A stretch of 64,000 nt of DNA from Rubrivivax sp. (GTDB lineage: Bacteria; Pseudomonadota; Gammaproteobacteria; Burkholderiales; Burkholderiaceae_C), in assembly GCA_027484825.1 (NCBI GenBank), contig JAIXSE010000015.1:62001-126000 (forward strand), read 5' to 3'. Below are positions 19,319-30,250 of this stretch, piece by piece (position 1 is the stretch's first letter; every line of letters begins with the position of its first letter). The notes beneath the pieces were generated by a model. It made no database searches. It saw only the letters and a list, made by a program, of their open reading frames with translations, and was not told the origin of the DNA. The position numbers and the translations under genes are program-made.

Positions 19319-20857
19319 ATGAGGCCGACGCTACAGGTTCGCCTGTCCCAGCATCTTGCGCTGACGCCTCAGCTGCAGCAGTCCATCCGTCTGCTGCAGC
19401 TCTCCACGCTCGAGCTTCATCAGGAAGTCGAGCAGATGCTCGCCAGCAATCCGCTGCTGGAGCCCGACGAAGAACACGACACCGCCGTCGCCCCGCCCGG
19501 CGCAAGTCCGGCTGAACGGGTGTCCGACGAGCGGGTGTCCGACCGCGAGGAACGCAGCACCGACAGCGCCGAGACCGATGGCAGCGGCGATGCCGCCGGC
19601 GCTGAAGAGATGCGCGCCGAGGACTTCGGCACCACCGAGCGCGACGACTGGGAAAACGGTACCGAACGCGACGACTTCGACGGCATCCGCGAGCAGCCCT
19701 CCAGCAGCTCGGGCAGCAGCGGCGACGACGACGAGCGCCCCGAGACCGAAGCGCCGGATGCCTCGCTGCAGGACGTGCTGCGCGCGCAGATGGCCGGCAT
19801 GCATCTGGGTGAGGTCGATCGGGCGGCACTGCTGGCGCTGATCGAATCGCTCAACGACGACGGCTACCTCGAAGACCCGCTGGACGACCTGGTGCTGGCC
19901 CTGCTCGGCGAAGAGTCTGACGAAGAGCAGCGCGAGCAGTTGCTGGACACCTTCAAATGCGCCCTCAAGTGGCTGCAGTCCATGGAGCCGGCGGGTGTCG
20001 GCGCCCGGGACCTGGGCGAATGCCTGGAGCTGCAGCTGCGCACTCATCCGCGCTCGCCGGAGCAGGCGCTGGCCATCGTCATCTGCCGCCGCCATCTGGA
20101 CCTGCTGGCCAAGCGGGACTGGCGCCGGCTGATGTCCCTCACCGGCGCCGACGACGATCTGCTGCGCGGGGCCCAGGCCATGATCGCCACGCTGGAGCCC
20201 AAACCCGGCCGCCGTTTCGCGCGCAGCGACAACCGACCGGTGGTGCCGGATGTGATCGTGCAGAAGTCCGGTCGCGGGTTCCGGGTGATGATCAATCCGG
20301 ATGTGCTGCCCAAGCTGCGCATCAACGAGCTGTATGCACAGGCGCTGCGGGCCACCCGCGGCGGCGTCAGCAATTCGCCGCTGGGCGGGCAACTGCAGGA
20401 AGCCCGCTGGTTCATCAAGAACATCCAGCAGCGCTTTGACACCATCCTGCGGGTCAGCGAAGCCATCGTGGAGCGCCAGCGCGGCTTCTTCACCCATGGC
20501 GAGCTGGCCATGAAGCCCCTGGTGCTGCGGGAGATCGCCGACGAGCTGGGCCTGCATGAATCCACCATCTCCCGGGTGACCACCGCCAAATACATGGCCA
20601 CGCCCTGGGGCACCTTCGAGCTGAAGTACTTCTTCGGCTCCAGCCTATCGACGGAAGCGGGCGGCAATGCGTCGTCCACCGCCGTGCGGGCCCTGATCAA
20701 GCAGTTCATCGCCGCCGAGGACACCAGCAACCCGCTGTCCGACAGCCAGCTCTCCACCATGCTGGGCGAGCAGGGCATCACCGTGGCGCGACGCACCGTG
20801 GCCAAATACCGCGAAGCCCTGAAGCTGGCGCCCGCCAACCTGCGCAAGTCGCGCTGA
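19319..20857 (+). CDS. rpoN: RNA polymerase sigma-54 factor
   Basis: The protein is 512 residues from the ATG at 19319, chosen because MRPTLQVRLSQHLALTPQ aligns with the usual RpoN start and GGGA lies seven bases upstream. ATG 19313 is also in frame. Region I is Gln/Leu rich (QQSIRLLQLSTLELHQEV). Region II (about 50-155) is very acidic and extended. The core-binding and HTH regions follow, ending in the RpoN box ARRTVAKYRE at about 490-499. It directs transcription from -24/-12 promoters with enhancer-binding activators; none of those is in this window. hpf and ptsN, its common followers, are absent. Confidence 0.97.
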   Translation: MRPTLQVRLSQHLALTPQLQQSIRLLQLSTLELHQEVEQMLASNPLLEPDEEHDTAVAPPGASPAERVSDERVSDREERSTDSAETDGSGDAAGAEEMRAEDFGTTERDDWENGTERDDFDGIREQPSSSSGSSGDDDERPETEAPDASLQDVLRAQMAGMHLGEVDRAALLALIESLNDDGYLEDPLDDLVLALLGEESDEEQREQLLDTFKCALKWLQSMEPAGVGARDLGECLELQLRTHPRSPEQALAIVICRRHLDLLAKRDWRRLMSLTGADDDLLRGAQAMIATLEPKPGRRFARSDNRPVVPDVIVQKSGRGFRVMINPDVLPKLRINELYAQALRATRGGVSNSPLGGQLQEARWFIKNIQQRFDTILRVSEAIVERQRGFFTHGELAMKPLVLREIADELGLHESTISRVTTAKYMATPWGTFELKYFFGSSLSTEAGGNASSTAVRALIKQFIAAEDTSNPLSDSQLSTMLGEQGITVARRTVAKYREALKLAPANLRKSR

Positions 20858-20929
20858 AGCGGCTCGGTGGGACAATCCCCCCATCCAGCGGCACCGGCCG
20901 CGCCCGACTCCGACCCGTCCAGTACCCTC

Positions 20930-22210
20930 ATGTCCACGCCCTCCTTCCATCTGTTCCTGCCCTGCCCTGCCGGCGTTGAGTCGTGGCTGGAGGCGGAGGT
21001 CCGCGAGATCCTGTCGGCGGACGAATGCCTGGAAGGCCCGAAGGCCTTCCGGGGCGGCGTGGGCCTGCTGGGCACGCTCGAGGCGGTGATGCGTCTGAAC
21101 CTGCACAGCCGGCTGGCCCAGCGGGTGCTGGTGGAAGTGGCCTTCGGCGAGTACTACCAGGAAGACGACATCTATTCGCTGGCCAACAGCATCGACTGGA
21201 GCGCCTGGATGACGCCGCAGCAGACCCTGCGGGTGGACACGACGGCGCAGCATTCCCCGCTGCACAGCCTGAATTTCGCAACGTTGCGGGTCAAGGATGC
21301 GGTCTGTGACGTGATGCGGGAGCTCACCGGCGAGCGGCCCAGCGTCGACACCCGCTGGCCCGACCTGCCGCTGCAGCTGCACCTGACCGAGCAGCACGCC
21401 ACGCTGTATGTGGACAGCTCCGGCGAGCCGCTGTTCAAGCGCGGCTGGCGGGAAGACAAGGGCGATGCGCCGCTGAAGGAAACACTGGCGGCGGCGATGC
21501 TGGCGGCCGCCGGCTGGAAGGGCACCCCGGAAGAAGGCGGCGCACTGCACGACCCGTGCTGCGGCTCCGGCACCATCGTGGTGGAAGCGGCGACGATTGC
21601 CTGCGGCATTGCACCCGGCATCCAGCGGCGCTTCGCCTTCGAGAAGCTCAAGCCTTTCCAGCCCCTGCTGCCGGCCTGGCGGACGATGAAGGATGAAGCC
21701 CGCGCCGCCGAACACCCGCCGGCCGTGCCGCTGTTTGCCAGCGACGTGGCCTTCCGGATGGTGGACTTTGCCCGCCGCAATGCGCAGCGCGCCGGGGTGG
21801 AAGCCTTCATCCAGTTCAACGGCGGCGATGCGCTGGAGCGTCCGGCGCCCAAGCTCCCGGACGACCTGCCGGGCACGCTGATGCTGAATCCGCCCTATGG
21901 CGAGCGGATCGAGGTGCGCGGCAAAGCGGGCAACCGGGGCGGTTTTGACGGGCTGTCCGAAGAACGGGATGCGGGGGATGACTTCTTCCCCCGGCTGTCC
22001 GCCCACTGGAAGCGGGCCTACACCCAGCATCCGGCCGGCTGGACGGCCTGGCTGCTGTGCCCGGAGATGAAGTTGCCGAGCAAGATGCGCCTGAAGGAAT
22101 CGCGGCGCGTGCCGATGTGGAATGGCCCGATCGAGTGTCGGCTGTTCAAGTTTGATCTGATCGCAGGATCGGCCCGGAAACCTTCGGTAGAGTCAGACGC
22201 CTCGCGCTAA
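20930..22210 (+). CDS. THUMP-domain rRNA methyltransferase (RlmL N-terminal type)
   Basis: The 426-residue protein has a THUMP RNA-binding domain (about residues 50-165) and a class I SAM methyltransferase domain with DPCCGSGTIVVEAA (SAM loop) and the N-methylation motif NPPYGER. It resembles the m2G2445-forming half of RlmL (YcbY) without the C-terminal RlmK half, the common short form. Substrate assignment to 23S rRNA is inference. I chose the ATG at 20930 because the protein proper (STPSFHLFLPCPAGVE) begins there. It follows rpoN by 72 bases. Confidence 0.88.
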   Translation: MSTPSFHLFLPCPAGVESWLEAEVREILSADECLEGPKAFRGGVGLLGTLEAVMRLNLHSRLAQRVLVEVAFGEYYQEDDIYSLANSIDWSAWMTPQQTLRVDTTAQHSPLHSLNFATLRVKDAVCDVMRELTGERPSVDTRWPDLPLQLHLTEQHATLYVDSSGEPLFKRGWREDKGDAPLKETLAAAMLAAAGWKGTPEEGGALHDPCCGSGTIVVEAATIACGIAPGIQRRFAFEKLKPFQPLLPAWRTMKDEARAAEHPPAVPLFASDVAFRMVDFARRNAQRAGVEAFIQFNGGDALERPAPKLPDDLPGTLMLNPPYGERIEVRGKAGNRGGFDGLSEERDAGDDFFPRLSAHWKRAYTQHPAGWTAWLLCPEMKLPSKMRLKESRRVPMWNGPIECRLFKFDLIAGSARKPSVESDASR

Positions 22211-22254
22211 TACGGCTGAAGCAGCTGGGGCTGGCGGCACTTCTCAACGTGCCA

Positions 22255-22276
22255 TCAATACACGCTCAATACAGGC
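22255..22276. promoter_or_regulatory. Tandem 11-bp repeats upstream of toxin-antitoxin genes
   Basis: TCAATACACGC is followed directly by TCAATACAGGC (10 of 11 identical). AATACAGGCTGAA at 22269 is also echoed by AATACGGCTGAA at about 22209. Repeats one helical turn apart suit cooperative binding by a ribbon-helix-helix antitoxin. Confidence 0.5.
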
Positions 22277-22293
22277 TGAATGGGAGCATTGCC

Positions 22294-22554
22294 ATGATCC
22301 GCGCGGAACTGGGCGAATCTCTGGAGGCGTACGTGTTGGAACTGGTCAGAACGGGTCAATTTGGATCCGAAAACGAAGTCCTGAAAGCAGCGGTTGCGCT
22401 GCTTCAGCAGCGTGAACAAGCCTTGTCCAGCTTTGATGCGGACCTGCGACGCCGTCTCGCGTCCGCCGATCAAGGGCAGACCCTCCCCGCGGAAGAGGCC
22501 TTTGCGGCGCTACGCCGACAGTTCCCAGATCCCGACCCCTCAGGCACTGCATGA
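22294..22554 (+). CDS. ParD-type antitoxin
   Basis: The 86-residue protein starts MIRAELGESLEAYV and matches the CC2985/ParD antitoxin pattern: an N-terminal ribbon-helix-helix (TGQFGSENEVLKAAVALLQQ) and an unstructured acidic C-terminus that would wrap the toxin. GGGAG sits nine bases before the ATG at 22294; an upstream in-frame ATG at 22249 has none. It overlaps the toxin gene by ATGA. Such antitoxins repress their own operon, probably through the repeats upstream. Confidence 0.88.
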   Translation: MIRAELGESLEAYVLELVRTGQFGSENEVLKAAVALLQQREQALSSFDADLRRRLASADQGQTLPAEEAFAALRRQFPDPDPSGTA

Positions 22555-22856
22555 AGGTACGCCTCCATCGGGAGGCGGTCGCTGACATCGAGGGCATTGC
22601 GAACTACCTGGCGGCGCAGAATCCGGCTGCCGCCGCTCGCTTCATTGCGGAGTTGGAGGACAAAGTCATGGGCCTGAGCACCATGGCCCATGCCTTCCCG
22701 TTCCTGCATGGGTATGAGCAACAGGGCATCCGCAAACGGATCCATGGCCGCTACCGCATCCTCTATCGAATCACTGAAAGTGGGCACGCCGAAGTCGTAC
22801 GTGTGTTGCACACGGCGCGGGACCTCGTCGCCGCTTTCCTCGATCATCCCTTATGA
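22551..22856 (+). CDS. ParE/RelE-superfamily toxin
   Basis: The 101-residue protein has the ParE fold signature: EAVADIEGIANYLAAQNPAAAARF, a central FPFLHG, then GRYRILYRITESGHAEVVRVLH and HTARD. ParE toxins poison DNA gyrase and RelE toxins cut mRNA. The ParD-type partner favours ParE, but the target is inferred. The stop overlaps the convergent rsmE end by six bases, an unusually tight insertion. Confidence 0.88.
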   Translation: MKVRLHREAVADIEGIANYLAAQNPAAAARFIAELEDKVMGLSTMAHAFPFLHGYEQQGIRKRIHGRYRILYRITESGHAEVVRVLHTARDLVAAFLDHPL

Positions 22857-23633
22857 GGTCGCCGCAACGCCCTCAATACCGCCCAGCGCGATCCACCCCA
22901 GCACCGCGAGCGGGGCGGTGTCGGCGCGCAGGATGCGCGGGCCGAGTTGCACCGCCTGGAAGCCCCGCGCACGCGCCGTCTGCTCTTCATCAGCACTGAG
23001 GCCCCCTTCCGGGCCGCTCAGCACCACGATCGGCCCCTGAGCCTCGCGGCTGCGGGCCGACAAGGGTTCGGCCGCGACCGGGCTCAGCAACCAGCGACGC
23101 TCCGAGGCCTCAGCCCCCGACATGGCCAGCGGGGCCAGGCCCGCCAGCCACGCGGACAGCGTCATCACCGGCGCCACCTGCAGCGGACGCGTGCGCCCAC
23201 ACTGCTCCGCCGCAGCGATGGCCACGCCCTGCCAATGCTGCTGCTTCTTCTGCGCCCGATCCCCGGTGAGTCGCAGCACCGAACGCTCGCTCATCAAGGG
23301 CTGGATGGCCGTGGCCCCCAGTTCACAGGCCTTCTCCACAATGCCATCCATCCGGTCGTTGGCCGGCATGACCACCGCCAATGTCACCGACGGATGCAAT
23401 TCGCGGTTGACGCTGTGGCGCTGTCGCAGCACCACCCGCACCTCGCTGCGGCCCATGGCGGTGACTTCCGCCGTCCACTCATCGCCACTGCCGTCAAACA
23501 GCATCACCTGCCCCCCGGGCTGCAAGCGCAACACCTGAACATGGCGGGCCGCACCGGGCGGCAGGGCGAAATCTTCATCCGGAGCCACCGCCGACAGCGG
23601 CTGCTCCACAAACAGTCGCGCCACCGCACTCAC
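22851..23633 (-). CDS. rsmE: 16S rRNA (uracil-1498-N3)-methyltransferase
   Basis: The 260-residue protein has an N-terminal PUA-like domain (HVQVLRLQPGGQVMLFDGSG) and a C-terminal SPOUT methyltransferase with QPLMSERSV, the EQCGR motif and the knot LSGPEGGLSADE. It methylates U1498 in the 30S subunit using SAM. The ATG at 23633 overlaps the stop of the upstream FMN reductase by four bases, so the two are coupled. Its 3' end overlaps the convergent toxin gene. Confidence 0.95.
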   Translation of the reverse strand: MSAVARLFVEQPLSAVAPDEDFALPPGAARHVQVLRLQPGGQVMLFDGSGDEWTAEVTAMGRSEVRVVLRQRHSVNRELHPSVTLAVVMPANDRMDGIVEKACELGATAIQPLMSERSVLRLTGDRAQKKQQHWQGVAIAAAEQCGRTRPLQVAPVMTLSAWLAGLAPLAMSGAEASERRWLLSPVAAEPLSARSREAQGPIVVLSGPEGGLSADEEQTARARGFQAVQLGPRILRADTAPLAVLGWIALGGIEGVAATS

Positions 23634-24187
23634 CCCTTCTGACGGCCGATCCAGTCGGAGAAGGTGGCCAGGAACTTGCCCATGAAAGCCTCGGTATCCG
23701 GCTTTGCGAAGCCGCCATCGGCGGTAAACATGTCGCTAGCGCCGCCCACATACATCTCGGGCGTGGGCAAGGTGGCCACATTCAGGCAGACCAGCACCTG
23801 ACGCAGATGGTGGTGCGCGCCAAAACCGCCCAAGGCGCCCGGCGACAGGGTGATCACCGCCCCGGGCTTGCCGTTGAAGGCATTGTGACCATAGGGGCGC
23901 GAGCCCACGTCCAGCGCATTCTTCAGCACGGCCGGAATCGAGCGGTTGTATTCGGGACTGAGGAACAGCACCGCATCCGCGGCCTTGATGGTGGCGCGGA
24001 ATTCGGCATAACCGGCCGGCGGCGACGCCGCTTCATCGTCGTTGTAGAAACTGAGATGGCCGATCTCGACCACCCCCAGCTTCAGCGACGGCGGCGCGAT
24101 CTTTTGCAGGGCCAGCGCCAGCTGGCGGTTGTAGGAGCCTTTGCGCAGGCTGCCGATCAGCACCGCGACGCGATACGGTTGGGACAT
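23630..24187 (-). CDS. NAD(P)H-dependent FMN reductase (flavodoxin-like fold)
   Basis: The 185-residue protein shows AVLIGSLRKGSYNRQLA (FMN phosphate loop), FLSPEYNRSIPAVLKNALD and GGFGAHHHLRQVL, typical of the NADPH-dependent FMN reductase/ChrR-YieF family. It reduces quinones, chromate or azo compounds in some species; the natural substrate here is unknown. AGGAGG lies eight bases before the ATG at 24187, which decides against a longer frame. Coupled to rsmE by overlap. Confidence 0.92.
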   Translation of the reverse strand: MSQPYRVAVLIGSLRKGSYNRQLALALQKIAPPSLKLGVVEIGHLSFYNDDEAASPPAGYAEFRATIKAADAVLFLSPEYNRSIPAVLKNALDVGSRPYGHNAFNGKPGAVITLSPGALGGFGAHHHLRQVLVCLNVATLPTPEMYVGGASDMFTADGGFAKPDTEAFMGKFLATFSDWIGRQKG

Positions 24188-24209
24188 GGGCAGACCTCCT
24201 GGGGAAAAT

Positions 24210-24857
24210 TCAATGGAATCCCAGTGTCTCACGCAGTTCGTGCGCCGCTGCGTCGCCCTTGGTCGCGCGGATGCGATCCACGACATCCAGCGCCAGCGTC
24301 TGCAATTGCTCGAAGTCGGTGCATTGCTCCACCTCCAGCGCCAGCCGGTAGCCCTTGAGCAATCCCTGCTGCTTGGCGAACACGGTCAGCGCCGTGTAGA
24401 GCTGCTGGAAATCCAGTGCGGAGACTGGCGCCCCCATCGGGCGGGTGCTGCTGACCGGCATTGGCCGCGAGGCCGTCGCCACACTGCCGGGTGCCAGCGT
24501 CGAGGCCGGCACCTGCGAATGCGCACTGGACGGCGCAGCCGACCGCGACGGCGTGGATCCGGCCGAAGCCAAGCCCGCGCCGGAGGACGCAGCTGCGCCT
24601 GCACCGGCACCAGCGCCCACACCCGCAGCGGCGGCCCGACCGGCCGCCACCGCAGGCGCGACCAGTCGATGCTGCAGCAGCAACTCCAGATCGGCAGGCG
24701 TTGCCCCTTGCACCATGCCCAGCCATTGGCCCCCGGTCTTGGTCGGGTCGATCACCAACAACAGGTTGCGTGCAATGCGGCCCTGGACCAGGGCTCTTGT
24801 CTTGATCTCCGCCCGTCCGGCCTCAGACTTCTCGTAGCGTTCTTCCAACACGGCCAT
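24210..24857 (-). CDS. Hypothetical protein with Ala/Ser-rich linker
   Basis: I do not recognise this 215-residue protein. Residues 1-68 form a conserved-looking N-terminal part (YEKSEAGRAEIKTR, NLLLVIDPTKTGGQWLGMV). Residues about 70-140 are a low-complexity Ala/Gly/Ser/Pro linker, and 145-215 are helical (LDFQQLYTALTVFAKQQGLL). No signal peptide or membrane helix. GAGGAGGG directly before the ATG at 24857 supports expression. It lies between fadD and the FMN reductase on the same strand, so it may be part of one transcript. Confidence 0.75.
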   Translation of the reverse strand: MAVLEERYEKSEAGRAEIKTRALVQGRIARNLLLVIDPTKTGGQWLGMVQGATPADLELLLQHRLVAPAVAAGRAAAAGVGAGAGAGAAASSGAGLASAGSTPSRSAAPSSAHSQVPASTLAPGSVATASRPMPVSSTRPMGAPVSALDFQQLYTALTVFAKQQGLLKGYRLALEVEQCTDFEQLQTLALDVVDRIRATKGDAAAHELRETLGFH

Positions 24858-24915
24858 CCCTCCTCAGGACCGCGAAGCTTAGGCCGTCGCGGGCGCCGCG
24901 GAGGCAGGGAAACTG

Positions 24916-26589
<1,674 letters not shown>

Positions 26590-26818
26590 TGTTCTGTCTC
26601 CAAGGTACGGCGCGGATTCTCGCTGATCCCTGTGCGCCCCCCATCAGGGGATTCGATACACCGCACAGAGGCACGCCAATGGTGCGCGAATTCAGGGCCA
26701 ATTCGGTGCTGGATCCCTGCATTGGCGATGAGGTCGGCACCATACGACGCGCGTCGGCCCCGTGGCACCCCTAGGGTGGGTTCACTAATCCATGGCGCGG
26801 CGCCGGTGGCTATGTCCT

Positions 26819-28750
26819 TCAGCGCAGCGGCATCCAGACCGCCAGTTCGGTCCCGGGCTCGGCACTGCCGTCGGTGGGGGCGCGCCATTCAATGCGGGCC
26901 GAGATGCGATCGGCCCGGCGCCGCATGCCGCGCAGGCCGTGGCCGTCGCGCCGCTGCTCGGGCAGGCCGCGGCCGTTGTCGGTGATCATCAGCGTCACCC
27001 CGGCGCCGTCGTCGTCCACCCGCGTCGCAAAACGGACGCGGGTCGCTTTCGCATGATGGATGACATTGCTCAGCGCTTCCTGGACGATGCGGATCAGCTC
27101 GCGTCCCCCCGTCCCGCGCAGCCCCGGCACCAGCGGCACATCCGCCAGTTGCCAGTCCAGCGTCAGGCCCGCGGCGGCCAGGCGAGGCCCCATGCGGTGA
27201 CGCAGGTTGGCCAGCAGCAGGGTCAGGTCGCCGTCGGTGACGGCCAGTGCATCCACCGTCAGCCGCATTTCGCGGATGCATTCATCCAGCACCTCCACCA
27301 GCGCCTCGGACGGCACGCCGCGTTCGGCACTCAGCCGCGCGGTGACCAGTTGCGAGCCCAGGCCGTCGTGCATCTCCTGAAGCAGCCGCTCCCGTTCCTC
27401 GGCGGCGGTGCGTTGCCGCTCGCTGTCCTGCAGTTCCTGCCAGCGGGCCTGCAGCTCGCGGGTGCGGTCTTCCAGGGACCGCTCCAGCACCACACGGGCC
27501 AGGGCCTGGTCCCGCAGCGAGCCCACAAAACGGCGCTGCAGCGCCACGCCCGCCATGGCGATCAGCACCGCATGGCCCACCACATTGATGTCCACCACAC
27601 TCAGCTGCTGGGAGGCGACCAGCGCGAAGTAGCTCACATAGACCCAGACCCAGGTCGACAACGCCACCGCCAGTGCGCCCACCAGCGGCGCGGCGGCTCG
27701 GCTCTCGAGCGCCGCACGGGCCGCGATCACAGTGGCGGCCAGCAGCACCAGGCAGCGGCTGCCCAGAGCCCACCAGGGCCACGGCGTGCTGAAGTCGGTC
27801 CAGCTCCAGCCCATCACCGCTGCCGTGCCGTCGATCAGGATGGCCAGGGTCAGATAGGTGACGACCGCCTTCAGCACCCATCGCGATGAATGTCCATTGA
27901 GCCGCACCACCAGGAACAGCAGCAGGCCCTTGGACACCACATCCGCCACGTCCAGCACCAGTCGCCACCAGGGCGCGGGCAGCAAGGCGCCGTTGAGCAG
28001 ATAGGGCGACATCAGTACCGCCAGGCAGATGCAAAAGAGACCGGTGATCCCATAGAGCCATTCCTGCCTCAGGGCCAGCCACACCAGCACCATGAACAGG
28101 CCGATGGCCAGCCCGCCCAGCGCGGTGGTCACCCGCAGCACCTGCCAGAAGCGGCGCCCTTCCTGCAGCGCACGCATCTGCGGCGCCGGCCCCAGCAGCG
28201 GTGCGGAGAGTCCGGCGCCTTCAAAGCCGGGCCGCACCAGCCGGATGCTCAGGCGGTGGTCGCCGGCCCCCAGCAGGGCCGGCGGAATGCTGACCTGCAT
28301 GCGACGCCCGGCCAGCAGCAGGCCCCGCTGGGCGAAGTCATCTTCATCCTCGGCCGTGAAGCCACGACCCATGCTGGAGTTGGCCAGCAACTGACCGTCC
28401 AGGTAGATGCTGGCGGCCGGGCGATGCTGGATCACCAGCCAGTGCGGCTGTTCCGCCGCCTTGGCCATCTGGAAATCAATGGCGAACCAGAGCGGGCCGG
28501 GCGCTTCGGATTCGTGGATCTGCACCGGCAGATGATGGGGGCGCGCCTCGGCATCGATCGGCCCGGCGACCGCGCCCGGCACCTGACGCGGATCCACCGC
28601 ACTGCCGGGCAGCAGCCGCGCATCGGTCAGGCGCACCACCTGCGGCGGCAAGGCCGTGCCGTACTGCTGGGACAGCCGATGAACCGCCCACAGCAGGGCC
28701 AGCGGCAGCACCAGCAGCAGCACCAGCCGGCGTGCGCGGACTGCCTCCAT
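26819..28750 (-). CDS. Membrane sensor histidine kinase (HisKA_3 type)
   Basis: The 643-residue protein has an N-terminal helix (about 8-25), an extracytoplasmic beta-rich domain (about 30-180) and seven or so membrane helices (about 185-400), like 7TMR-DISM sensors. A coiled coil leads into the dimerisation box QEMHDGLGSQL with the phosphoacceptor H461, and a HATPase domain with NVIHHAKA, DNGRGLP and GHGLRGM. It is of the NarX/DesK class. It starts six bases after the pntB stop, so it is probably co-transcribed with the transhydrogenase genes. No response regulator adjoins it. Confidence 0.92.
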   Translation of the reverse strand: MEAVRARRLVLLLVLPLALLWAVHRLSQQYGTALPPQVVRLTDARLLPGSAVDPRQVPGAVAGPIDAEARPHHLPVQIHESEAPGPLWFAIDFQMAKAAEQPHWLVIQHRPAASIYLDGQLLANSSMGRGFTAEDEDDFAQRGLLLAGRRMQVSIPPALLGAGDHRLSIRLVRPGFEGAGLSAPLLGPAPQMRALQEGRRFWQVLRVTTALGGLAIGLFMVLVWLALRQEWLYGITGLFCICLAVLMSPYLLNGALLPAPWWRLVLDVADVVSKGLLLFLVVRLNGHSSRWVLKAVVTYLTLAILIDGTAAVMGWSWTDFSTPWPWWALGSRCLVLLAATVIAARAALESRAAAPLVGALAVALSTWVWVYVSYFALVASQQLSVVDINVVGHAVLIAMAGVALQRRFVGSLRDQALARVVLERSLEDRTRELQARWQELQDSERQRTAAEERERLLQEMHDGLGSQLVTARLSAERGVPSEALVEVLDECIREMRLTVDALAVTDGDLTLLLANLRHRMGPRLAAAGLTLDWQLADVPLVPGLRGTGGRELIRIVQEALSNVIHHAKATRVRFATRVDDDGAGVTLMITDNGRGLPEQRRDGHGLRGMRRRADRISARIEWRAPTDGSAEPGTELAVWMPLR

Positions 28751-28756
28751 GAAGGC

Positions 28757-30178
28757 TCACTCCACGGCCTTGAGCATGTCCTCGACGACCTTCTTGGCAT
28801 CGCCGAAGACCATCATGGTCTTGTCCATGTAGAACAGCTCGTTGTCCAGGCCCGCATAACCGGCGGCCATCGAGCGCTTGTTCACGATGACGGTGCGGGC
28901 CTTGTAGGCTTCCAGGATCGGCATGCCGTAGATGGGCGAGCCCTTTTGCAGCGCCGCAGGATTCACCACGTCATTGGCCCCGAGGATGATGGCGACATCG
29001 GTCTGACCAAACTCCGGATTGATGTCTTCCATTTCATGCACCTGGTCGTAGGGCACTTCCGCCTCGGCCAGCAGCACGTTCATGTGGCCGGGCATGCGTC
29101 CCGCCACCGGATGGATGGCATAGCGCACCTGCACGCCCTTGGCAGTGAGCTTCTGCGCCAGTTCCTTGACGGCATGCTGGGCGCGCGCCACCGCCAGGCC
29201 GTAGCCCGGCACGATGATCACGCTCTCCGCATTGCCGAGGATGAACGCGGCATCGTCCGCGCTGCCGCTGCGCACATTGCGCTGGACCGCGGCGGCCGCC
29301 GCTGCACCCGGTTCAGCACCGAAGCCGCCCAGAATCACATTGAAGAAGGAGCGGTTCATCGCCTTGCACATGATGTAGCTCAGGATGGCCCCCGAGCTGC
29401 CCACCAGCGAGCCGGCAATGATCAGCATGCTGTTGTTGAGCGAGAAGCCGATGCCCGCCGCCGCCCAGCCTGAATAGCTGTTGAGCATGGACACCACCAC
29501 CGGCATGTCGGCGCCGCCGATGGGGATGATCAGCAGCACGCCCAGCGCGAAGCCCAGCGCGGCCACCAGCAGAAAATCGACCCAGCTCTGCGAATGCCAG
29601 AAGCCCGCGATGAAGGCGAGCGCTGCCAGACCCAGCACCAGGTTGAGCAGATGCTGCCCACGGAAGACCACCGGCGCGCCCTGGAACAGACGGAATCGGT
29701 ACTTGCCGCTGAGCTTGCCGAAGGCGATGACCGAGCCGGAGAAAGTCACCGCGCCGATGAAGCAGCCCAGCGCCAGTTCAATGCGATTGCCCCCCGGCAG
29801 CGGCTCGCCCGGCTGCGCAATGCCCAGCGCATGCGGCTCAGCCACGGCCGCCACAGCGATGCACACCGCCGCCAGACCGATCATGCTGTGCATGAAGGCC
29901 ACCAGCTCCGGCATCTTGGTCATCTCCACCCGCTGCGCCATCACTGCACCGATGCCGCCTCCCACCACCAGCCCTGCCAGCACCAGGCCGAATCCGCCCC
30001 CATGCCCGCCAGCCAGCTTGACGATCAGGGCCGCCGTGGTGAACACCGCAATCGTCATGCCGGCCATGCCGAACAGGTTGCCGCGGATGGAGGTGGTGGG
30101 ATGCGACAGGCCCTTGAGCGCCTGAATGAAGCAGACGCTGGCAATGAGGTAGAGCAGCGTGACGAGATTCATGGACAT
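28757..30178 (-). CDS. pntB: NAD(P) transhydrogenase, beta subunit
   Basis: The 473-residue inner-membrane protein has many helices over residues 1-270 and a C-terminal NADP(H)-binding domain III with VPGYGLAVARAQHAV, HPVAGRMPGHMNVLLAEA and the GANDVVNPAA motif. With the alpha subunits it couples proton re-entry to hydride transfer from NADH to NADP+. Start ATG 30178. It lies 72 bases after the small alpha gene. Confidence 0.97.
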   Translation of the reverse strand: MSMNLVTLLYLIASVCFIQALKGLSHPTTSIRGNLFGMAGMTIAVFTTAALIVKLAGGHGGGFGLVLAGLVVGGGIGAVMAQRVEMTKMPELVAFMHSMIGLAAVCIAVAAVAEPHALGIAQPGEPLPGGNRIELALGCFIGAVTFSGSVIAFGKLSGKYRFRLFQGAPVVFRGQHLLNLVLGLAALAFIAGFWHSQSWVDFLLVAALGFALGVLLIIPIGGADMPVVVSMLNSYSGWAAAGIGFSLNNSMLIIAGSLVGSSGAILSYIMCKAMNRSFFNVILGGFGAEPGAAAAAAVQRNVRSGSADDAAFILGNAESVIIVPGYGLAVARAQHAVKELAQKLTAKGVQVRYAIHPVAGRMPGHMNVLLAEAEVPYDQVHEMEDINPEFGQTDVAIILGANDVVNPAALQKGSPIYGMPILEAYKARTVIVNKRSMAAGYAGLDNELFYMDKTMMVFGDAKKVVEDMLKAVE

Positions 30179-30250
30179 GCGGGAGCTCCGGATCGCGGGA
30201 ATCGAAGGGGATCACGAGGCGGGCGGGGCGGTGCCCCTCGCCGGGTCGGC

